Shown here: piece after piece, positions 39,330 to 64,000 of the stretch | Numbering within the stretch: the stretch's first letter is position 1 | How the letters are laid out: every line of letters starts with the position of its first letter | NCBI RefSeq assembly: GCF_030265065.1 | Contig: NC_080412.1 | Span: forward strand, 24,294,501 to 24,358,500 | Length of the DNA: 64,000 nucleotides | Reading direction: 5' to 3' | Source of the DNA: Corythoichthys intestinalis | Taxonomy: Eukaryota > Chordata > Actinopteri > Syngnathiformes > Syngnathidae | Notes under the pieces: generated by a model | The model's input: the letters and a program-made list of their open reading frames with translations, nothing else | What the model was told of the DNA's origin: nothing | Databases searched by the model: none | Position numbers and translations under genes: made by a program

Positions 39330-39905
39330 AACAAGCAATGTATGGTCACTAAGAAATACTCTACTTCAAAATTGAAGGAAACTATTCTTCCAACAGTTGG
39401 GCGTCCTACCAGATAAGGCCACGCACAATAAACTGGCGTCAGCAAGTAAGAAGCGCCTATTCTTGGAAGGTTCTGCAGGGATATAGGGTTGTTCTACTGA
39501 AAGTACACATTCAAGTACAATATTTTAATCCTTCATATTATGTTATTATTCTGATACGTGGCCATTTGCAGGCGCCATCATTCCAGACAGCTTTCCCCTC
39601 TGCCAGGTAACAAACCATTCCAGAATCACACAATAGCTAAACAAACTACTATGCTTAAGTAAACCTATGTCAAATCAAGTCCCCACAATCATACATATGC
39701 AATGCCTGAGCTTGTGATTGTATCTTGTAGGAGTGCAAATGCTAGCAAGCTAAGCTACTCATTTATTTTATGTATGCTGCAGCCCTAGAGTTCTTTCAAG
39801 TACTGCCACAGCAAGGAATAGTTAGCAAATTGCAGAATAACCTAATTAAATATTTGCTTTATTACGTAAACGATATTTTCAATTATGAATGTTGAATTAA
39901 TTTCT
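39330..39905. other. stt3a 5' intron, nothing recognised
   Basis: Sequence between the inferred untranslated exon and the ATG exon. No repeat ends or exons stand out. Confidence 0.4.
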
Positions 39906-39908
39906 TAC

Positions 39909-40034
39909 CACGTCCGCTTCTGTGATTCATACGTGTTAGACAACCAAAAGGCACAATCCCCGCCTCCTTCACGCGTTAGTACATCGTAATTGGTTGAGCG
40001 TCAATCTAACATGATCATGTCTGCTTTTGATTGG
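39909..40034 (-). promoter_or_regulatory. stt3a promoter and non-coding first exon
   Basis: On the minus strand a donor (CGTG|GTAAGAAA) at 39909 ends a probable untranslated exon. Upstream lie two CCAAT boxes at 39989-39993 and 40030-40034. The coding exon has its own acceptor just before the ATG (TTATTTAG, about 39325). The transcription start is not determined; I looked for an ER-stress element (CCAAT-N9-CCACG) and did not find one. Confidence 0.5.
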
Positions 40035-40560
40035 CTCTAGTAGCTGCAGCTCAAATTTGGACAACCGCCTAGTTGCTTTTCGCTTTAAGTGACGTGTCCT
40101 TAGAAGAGGAACGTCATTTGTCTCTCCCTACTTATTTAACCCTTTGTTGCATAACATTAAAAGTATTCAACATTTTTTAATCATTATACATTCTTAATTC
40201 ATTTTTTCATTTCTTACTGTTTAAATAAAATTTGCATATGGATGACTTTCTATGTGGTCTCTTTGAAACACCGTTTTAAATTTATTAATTACAGTGCCAA
40301 TATGGAGTAAAGATCTTGATTTTGTTCTGTACAAATCATCATTTGTATTTATTCTTCCCAATATAATGAACCACAATACTTTATTTCATTAGGTTTAGAT
40401 AACTTTGAGAGAGTACATACAAATACTACATGGAAGAAATTCGCTAACTAGTTCTGTCAACATCGGTACAAATAAACAAATATGTTGCGAAGAATTGGTC
40501 CCACTCACTGCTCAAATAATTATTTTTTTTTTCATACCACTTAATTATTTAAAACAATTT
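40035..40560. other. AT-rich intergenic DNA between stt3a promoter and repeats
   Basis: No exon or repeat recognised. Confidence 0.4.
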
Positions 40561-40561
40561 A

Positions 40562-41901
40562 CAGAGGTACCTCTACTTATAAACGTCTCTACATACACAA
40601 TCTTCAGGTTAAGACATGCCTCAGTGGGAAAATATTGCCTCTTGTTATGAAAAAAAAAAAAAATCAGGATACAAAAGGCAAAAATAGAGTATAGCTGGTA
40701 CTTGCAGCTCCCAGTTTTCTGAATGTAACATACCTATAGATGTTCTGCCATTGGCTATTGCCTAACTTTCCTGGCATCCAATTGGCTAAGAGGGACCTCT
40801 ACTGTATGTGTATGTGTCTATCCCAGGGTCTTCCTCATTCGGCCCTTGTGTTCCGACAGCTTTACATGAGTGTATGATTTATTCTTTACTCTGTTCTTAG
40901 TTTTTTACATTATGCACAACTGCGATTTTATGTTTGTGCAATATTCTAATTGTAACATATATTTGTTACACGTTTTGATGCATTTTTATGCATTATAAAA
41001 CATGTCTGAATTTTGGGGGACTTGGAAACAAGGGTGAAGCTTTGGTCTCAACATTGGTAGGGACAAAATAACAGCATAACCTGTATGTACACTTTTTGCT
41101 CGGGATGGGACGTTAATAAGACCAAACAGAATGGGTGAACAGGGGTCAGGGCTACATTTCTCACGAATATGAAACTAATTAATTGATAGGCTAAATTAGG
41201 GGTGCTCATTACATGGCTCACGATCAACCAGTCGATCACAACAGTAGTGTAGGTAGCTCGTGGCACCCCCCACCCCAATTTTTTTTTTTTTTTTAAATGT
41301 ACATAGTTAACTATGATTGTTGTATGTTGTGTTATTAACACATCAGGTTATGCAGCACTCCTCCAATAACAGAAGGACACTTCTCTCTAACCAGCTTCCT
41401 ACACGTTACATTACTTACAGTGGCTGATGCTGGCCGGGAAAAAAAACTTCTATCCCTTTCTTTGGAGGAGGCGGCATGTTGTCGGCATGTATTTTTGTCG
41501 GGGCTGGGTGTGAGCGTGCGTGCTTCGGAGGTGGGTCATCAGCCAATTAAACGTGCGTTTGAGGGGGAGAAAAATGAACAAGCGCATCCAGTAAGTGAAA
41601 AGAGGTATATGTAAGTTTGAACATAATGAAAATAATTTACTGAATAATGGTATGCTCAATTCTATCCTTACAACATATGGGATGACAATCTAAATGACCT
41701 ATAAAACTGAACTCATTATATCATGCATATAAGGTTGCTTAAAAGTTGGTGGGGACAATTTGAGCATCCTGAAAAGTTGGTAGTGTTACATCCCTACCGT
41801 CCCGATGCAAACCTACGCCCTTGTTTGGAAAGGATTAGGGCATTTATATGGAAAACGCGTCTCTACTTACAGAAACAGTTTTGTAAGTAGAGATACCACT
41901 G
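40562..41901. mobile_element. TIR element (CAG.GGTACCTCTACTTA family) with nested repeat
   Basis: CAGAGGTACCTCTACTTAT at the left mirrors GTAAGTAGAGATACCACTG at the right. The same family forms the middle layer at 43976-44696. A second repeat (41029-41823) lies inside it. The plus frame at 41420-41614 belongs to that inner repeat and shows no known domain. Confidence 0.65.
41029..41823. mobile_element. repeat with CAAGGG.G.AG.TTTG ends, nested
   Basis: CAAGGGTGAAGCTTTGGTC at the left, mirrored by GATGCAAACCTACGCCCTTG at the right. The same family flanks the Tc1-like element at 61959-63586, and this copy shows what that site looked like before insertion. Confidence 0.6.
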
Positions 41902-42480
41902 ACAAGTGTAGTATTAAGCAATTACTTTAAATTAATCTTGGAAAAATGGGTCATTTTTGCAAACTTTGTATTGTTATGTAAAAACCATTTTTGGTCATAT
42001 TGTACGAAAAGAATAATGGAAGCAATGATCAGTCGTTACTAGAAACAAAGTACAGTACGTACTAAGAGAATATTAGGACTATTCAATCGTAAAATGAATT
42101 TCAAGAGATTGAAAAAAAAACCCAGGATGAAATAACATGGGAATGTGTTTGGTGTCACTTTTCACCCATGTAGTGCATCAAAGGGTTAAGAAGCCACAAA
42201 GTTTGGCCAGGAGTCAAGATGTTATTTTAACATTTGCTGAAAAATGTTCAGCTAAATGTCAAGCTTTTTTTTTTAAATTACTGTACTTTTTTCATCTTAA
42301 TATCTTTACAATTTTACCACAATAAATTGGCAAATATTTTATCTGACGCCATCACTTTTAAGGCTTTTGCAAACCTATCCACAGCTTTCTGCAGTATTAT
42401 TTTGGCTTTAATCACTGATAGCAAATGCATTTTGCATAATACTGCAAACACACTTGCAGACTTAAATATCAGTGGTAAAT
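41902..42480. other. intergenic DNA downstream of ei24
   Basis: No exon or repeat recognised; AT-rich. Frames at 42137-42494 show no domain. Confidence 0.4.
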
Positions 42481-42486
42481 ACTGTT

Positions 42487-43383
42487 TTTATTGAAATGAG
42501 ATGCATCTCCATTACAAAATCTCTCACAAACATCATCTTACACAAACACTATGCCCTTAGAAATTCTGTATATGTGGTGAAATTTAGGCCCCTCATAGTC
42601 TTGCTTAACGCAATGTAGTAGAGTCAACACAGGGCAAATAAAACAGTGAAGGGAAACCATATTTGCAAGAGCTGTTGAAAGCTAGGGTATACTAGTAATG
42701 GTCAAGGTTCAAAAAGTGTTCTAAATTTCATGTTTTTAGCCTTGTACTTTGTCTTCCCATTTACCTCTAAATACATTTATGACTAAAACAGTTTTTCAGT
42801 CATCTTGTAGTTTGAGGACCATTTTCATTATTAAATAAAAAAAAAAAAAAAAAAAAAAAAAAAACAGTCATTAGCATATTGTTTTTGGCTTGTATTAGTA
42901 ATAGTCTCACAAAATTCATCTTTTTCAATAGAGAAAAAACTTGACTTCACATCAAGCTTCCTCAAGCTGCAGGCTCACCATAGTCACATGACCAAAAAGC
43001 TTGCACGCTCAAAAAACAGGTACTGCACCTGGAAAAAAAATACAACAACCTAATTGCTTCTAAGAGCAAACAAGTTCCTTCAAAAGTCTATACGATTTAT
43101 TGTGCTATTTCTTAAAGGAGAGTCACTCAAATGGCACATTATTTAAAAAGAGTAAAACAAACCACAAAAGAAAACAATTTTGACTAAATGTTTCGTTTTG
43201 AGTGTGAGGCACAGGGCATTTGTTATGTCACACTGACATCGTGGACAAATGACGATCAATAAAAGTGCCGAGGAGATTAGATAAAAATTTGTAAACCCAG
43301 TAGTGTAAAACACATTAATTAAGGAAATCCTTCTGGAAAAATCTTTGTCACATTAAGTGAGGTTCCTTCATGCAGCTTTATCA
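42487..43383 (-). terminator. ei24 3'UTR and polyadenylation signal
   Basis: AATAAA on the minus strand at 42487-42492, about 890 bases after the stop. A poly(A) run on the plus strand (42836-42864), i.e. poly(U) in the mRNA, lies within the 3'UTR. Confidence 0.55.
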
Positions 43384-60562
<17,179 letters not shown>

Positions 60563-60566
<4 letters not shown>

Positions 60567-60589
60567 CTCTGTACCAGCTGCAGAGCCAT
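60563..60589 (-). promoter_or_regulatory. upstream ORF overlapping the ei24 start codon
   Basis: On the minus strand, ATG at 60589-60587 opens an 8-codon frame (MALQLVQR) whose TGA (60565-60563) overlaps the ei24 ATG as ATGA. It is in the mRNA if the acceptor TTTGCAG at about 60594 is used. That acceptor has a fair pyrimidine tract, but two nearer AGs could remove the upstream ATG. Confidence 0.45.
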
Positions 60590-60599
60590 CAACTGCAAA

Positions 60600-61265
60600 T
60601 GGACGGGGGGAAATCGACTTGGTGGACAGCTCTCATGGCAGGAAGATGATTTCCCAGTAACCTGCCACATTACCCAAACAGAGCAAAACAGGAGAGGGAT
60701 GTTATCTCTTTCGGTTCTAAAAAGACAACAGAGCATGAAAAGTAATACACATAGATTATAATCAAGGAGTATGAAGCAAATATGAGAATGTCTTTATCTT
60801 GTTATGAATCATCATGTACGTGAAAGAACAAAGTCACTTTCAAACATGTAAACATAACAAATCAAAAGTGTAAAAACTGACTAAGAAAAATAACAATCAC
60901 AATAATCGAATTTGCGTTTGTTTCACTAAATGTGATGTGGACGATTTATAACAGACATTTACGGCCTCATATTATTCGAGGGGGAAAAAAACATTTTTAA
61001 GTTGACGTGGGTTCAGTTGGGCAACGTAAAGCGTCAATTTCTTTATAGCATGCACAAGAAGAGCCACGACGTCAAAAACCGTCATATTTGTCTTTAAAAA
61101 CCGGCTTGAATTTTATACTCTCACTATGTGTCGGCACCGTGCTAGCTTGTTTATGTTGCTAGCTAACAAGTAATGTTCAACACCTCGTGTAACTCTGGCG
61201 ATAAATGCCAACATGGTACAATATTTTAACACGCGAGGAAAGAGCTCAATCGTTAGCAATGTGCT
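60600..61265. other. ei24 5' intron
   Basis: Between the inferred untranslated first exon and the coding first exon. No repeat or exon recognised. Confidence 0.4.
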
Positions 61266-61271
61266 TGTTAC

Positions 61272-61430
61272 CTCATGCGTCAGGCAATTGAATAAATAGA
61301 CGTTTATGGTATCTGGATTCTCTATCTCCTGAATATGGATGCAGCAACAACAACAACAGAAGACACTACTAGGGCCGAGTGAAAACACATTGCGCAAGCT
61401 CCAACCCTAAGGAATCATGGGACATGTAGT
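61272..61430 (-). promoter_or_regulatory. ei24 promoter with ZNF143-type motif, untranslated first exon
   Basis: Minus-strand ACTACATGTCCCATGATTCC at 61430-61411 fits the ZNF143/STAF motif ACTACAnnTCCCA. It is followed by an NRF1-like TTGCGCAA at about 61389-61397 and a donor (GAG|GTAACA) at 61272 that would end a non-coding exon of roughly 110 bp. Such motifs are usual at TATA-less housekeeping promoters. The start site is inferred. Confidence 0.55.
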
Positions 61431-61718
61431 CCTCTTTATTGTTTCTACTCGCTGGTAATAAATAAGCATCTTATAGTAGGGGAAATGAATGAGAGTGCGA
61501 GCACAAACAGAAAAAAAGACAATAGTTTGCAAAGTCTATCTTACATAGTTTGAATAAATAAGTCACATTTCTGTGATCACTCCTCCAAGGCGGCGCTCAG
61601 AATAAACTACAATCGTCATGTGTTCATTTGCCTAGGGATACAGTTCGAGAACAATTGCAGGAGTGATCGGCGTATCCTCAATGGTTGTCTTCACGATAAG
61701 GAAAACGCACAGAACAAA

Positions 61719-61772
61719 ATGGGCGCTTTTTTGTCTTTCTTTATTTGTTGTCATCACTTACAGATGTTTCAG
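61719..61772 (+). CDS. possible first coding exon of an unknown gene
   Basis: ATG in a strong context (ACAAAATGG) opens 18 codons, MGAFLSFFICCHHLQMFQ, ending at a perfect donor AG|GTAAGT. The peptide is hydrophobic like a signal sequence. No continuation is visible to the right, where a Tc1-like element and repeats fill the window. It could be a chance combination. It would be a divergent neighbour of ei24, about 300 bp from its promoter. Confidence 0.2.
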
Positions 61773-61914
61773 GTAAGTTATTTGCAGAACGATGTATGTA
61801 TTTGAGAGCTATTGAGAGAGAGAAATGCTCATCACAGTAAGATTTATTTGTTAGTTTAAACCTTGTGTAATTGCAACCAGTTTACACAAGTTGCTATGAT
61901 GGTGTATTCATTTC

Positions 61915-63725
61915 ACCAAGGGTGTAGGTTTGGTCACAACATTGGTAGGGACGATATACAGTGGTATGAAAAAGTATCTGAACCTTTTGGAATTTCTCAC
62001 ATTTCTGCATAAAATCATCAAGTGTGATGTGATATTTGTCAAAATCACACAGATGAAAATACAGTGTCTGCTTTAATTAAAACCACCTAAACATTTATAG
62101 GTTTTCATATTTTAATGAGGATAGCGGCATGCAAATAATGACAGAAAGGGAAAAAATAGGTGAGTGAACCCTCTGCCTAGGGAGACTTAAATAGCAATTG
62201 AAACCAATTTTTACCAAACATTTTAAGTCAGGTGTGTGCCCAATCACCGGTGAGTGGTTTAAAGCTGCCCTGTACACTATAAAACACACACCTGGTAAGA
62301 AATGTCTTGATGAGAAGTATTGTCTGATGTGCATCATGACTCGGTCAAAAGAGCTGTTTGAAGACCTGCGATCAAGGATTGTTGATTTGTAGAAAGGGTG
62401 GGAAAGGATACAAAATGATCTGTAAAAGTTTGGATGTTCATCAATCGACAGTCAGAGAAATTGTCTACAAATGGAGAGAGTTTGGCACTGTTGCATCTCT
62501 CCCAAGGAGTGGGCGTCCACCAAAAATGACGCCAAGAGTTCAGCGCAGAATACTCAGAGAGGTAAAAACGAACCCTAGAGTGTCTGCTAAAGATTTACAG
62601 AAATCACTGGCAGAGTCCAATATCTCTGTGCACACATAAACTATATGTAAAACTATGACCTAGCATGGGAGGACTCCACGGAGGAAGCCACTGCTGTCTA
62701 AAAAAAACATTGTTGGTTGTTTGATGTTTGCAAAAAGGCACTTAGACATTCCACAGAAGTTTTGACATAATATTTTGTGGACTGATGAAACCAAAGTTGA
62801 ATTATTTGGGAATAACACACACCGTCATGTGTGGAGGAAAAATGGAACAGCTCACTAACATCAACACCTCATCCCCACCGTGAAGCATGGTGGAGGGACT
62901 ATCATGATTTAGGGCTGTTTTGCTACCTCAGGGCCTGGACAACTTGCAATCATTAATGGAAGAATGAATTCAAAAGTTTATCAAGATGTTTTGCAGGAAA
63001 ACCTGAGGCCGTCTGTCAGATAGTTGAAGGTAAAAAGAGGATGGATGCTGCAACAAGACAATGATCAAAAACACAGAAGTAAATCAACTTCAGAATGGTT
63101 TCAGAAGAACAAAATACACGTTCTGGAGTGGCCAAGTCAAAGTCCAGACTTGAACCCCATTGAGATGCAGTGTCATGACCTAAAGACAGCGATTCATGCC
63201 AGACATCCTAGGAATCTGACTGAATTACAGCAGTTTTGTAGAGTAGAACGGGCCAAGAATAGTCCTGATTGATGTGCCAGACTGATCTGCAGCTACAGGA
63301 AGCGTCTGGTTGAAGTTATTGCTGCCAAAGGGTGGGGTGGGATGGTGTGGGGGGTTCAAAATATTAAATGTGATGGTTCACTTTCTTATTTTCCCCCTTC
63401 TGTCATTGTTTGCATAGTATCCTCATTAAAATATGAACACCTATAAATGTTTGGGTGGTTTTAGTTAAAGCAGACACTATTTTTTTCATCTGTGTGATTT
63501 TGACAAAGATTGGATCACATTTGATGTTGATTTCATGCAGAAATGTGAGAAATTCTAAAAGGTTCAGATACTTTTTCATACCACTGTAAAAGCATTACCT
63601 GCATTTACACTTTTTGTTGGGGACGGGACATTATTAAGACCAAACAGATCGGGTGAACGGGGTAAGAGGGTGGGGGGTTCAGGGCTACATTTTCATGAAT
63701 ATGAACCTAAATAATTCTGGGTCGC
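61915..63725 (+). mobile_element. older repeat split by the Tc1-like element
   Basis: 61915-61958 (AAGGGTGTAGGTTTGGTCAC, ACATTGGTAGGGAC) and 63587-63725 (ATTACCTGCATTTACACTTT, TTAAGACCAAACAG) are consecutive parts of the family at 41029-41823, separated by the insertion. Confidence 0.65.
61959..63586 (+). mobile_element. Tc1-like transposon, full length, decayed
   Basis: CAGTGGTATGAAAAAGTATC at 61959 and its mirror at 63586, each beside TA; 1628 bp. The transposase reads MTRSKELFEDLRSRIVDL, then GKGYKMICKSLDVHQSTVRE (helix-turn-helix), GRPPKMTPRVQRRILRE, and WTDETKVELFG, LQQDNDQKHRSKST and [11 protein letters not shown], the three DDE blocks. About seven in-frame stops (for example 62390, 62637, 63020) make it inactive. 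Very similar ends occur at 31657-31880. Confidence 0.93.
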
Positions 63726-63842
63726 CAGAGCGAGGGTGTCTGATGATCAACGACCCCAAACACCCTATGACCTCCGGTTCATTACTGATGATTTGACCAA
63801 GTAGCACCTCGAGTTGTATTTAACAACAATAGGCTAAATCAG

Positions 63843-64000
63843 GGGTCCCCAAACTACGGACCGCCTCCACATTTGGTCCGGCCCCCTGAACAATACGAGA
63901 GAGCATTTTGATTTTTTTTTCTTTTTTCATTTTTATTTTTTTTTCAATCGTGTTATTTATTTCCTGGCTTTTTTCTGTGAAGAACCCAGAGAGGGTTATT
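63843..64000 (+). repeat. repeat end (CAGGGGTCCCCAAACTACGG), cut by window edge
   Basis: Same family as 59655-59840, in the opposite orientation. It runs off the right edge. Confidence 0.6.

Noticed and set aside
39960-40034. ER-stress response element in the stt3a promoter
   Set aside because: After CCAAT and nine bases the sequence is CTAAC, not CCACG, at the first box, and neither box fits the consensus.

Overview
The window is vertebrate nuclear DNA, almost certainly a teleost fish of percomorph type. The genes are intron-split orthologues of vertebrate proteins. The spaces between exons are packed with hAT, Tc1-like, PIF/Harbinger and ISL2EU-like DNA transposons, fish SINE-like repeats, and (TA)n, (AAT)n and homopolymer runs. 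There are no operons, Shine-Dalgarno sites or CRISPR arrays.

Four host genes can be read exon by exon with every splice phase closing. (1) thap12 (minus, 6605-11989, 5 exons, 711 aa) is a THAP zinc-finger protein built on a hAT-transposase-like body. (2) ckap2l (plus, 13454-21677, 6 coding exons, 530 aa) is a mitotic spindle protein with a KEN box. It stands head-to-head with thap12 behind a promoter carrying two CCAAT boxes and a TCTCGCGAGA palindrome. (3) stt3a (minus, 24040-39286, 17 coding exons, 705 aa, the human length) is the catalytic subunit of oligosaccharyltransferase and runs tail-to-tail towards ckap2l. (4) ei24 (minus, 43384-60566, 10 coding exons, 340 aa, the human length) is an ER membrane protein and lies directly upstream of stt3a in the same orientation. 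The ei24-stt3a tandem matches human 11q24. A fifth gene is seen only as its first coding exon, a THAP-domain start on the minus strand at 2402-2496. A possible first exon of a plus-strand gene lies at 61719-61772.

Region by region: 1-6250 holds repeat fragments, the orphan THAP exon and a decayed Tc1-like element. 6.2-12 kb is thap12, with a hAT-like element split by another hAT inside its intron 3. 12-22 kb is ckap2l, carrying a Harbinger element and a two-deep nest in its introns; the inner element of that nest contains four tandem repeats of about 185 bp. 22-40 kb is stt3a. Intron 5 of stt3a is almost entirely one hAT that contains an ISL2EU-like element, and intron 14 contains the second copy of the tandem-repeat element with a hAT inside it. 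40-61.5 kb is ei24, whose introns hold a triple nest at 43.7-44.9 kb, a four-element nest at 45.2-49.6 kb, the second ISL2EU-like copy and two hATs with perfect 8-bp target duplications. 61.4-64 kb has a full-length decayed Tc1-like element inside an older repeat.

The most notable signals are the two internally deleted ISL2EU-like elements that kept only the THAP transposase start and the YqaJ-type partner-gene start; the THAP gene pair at the left end; the tandem-repeat TIR element; several insertions with readable empty sites; a GC-AG intron in stt3a; an overlapping upstream ORF in ei24; and the apparent loss of the conserved middle segment of CKAP2L. All assignments come from reading the sequence and from memory of the families; no search was run.
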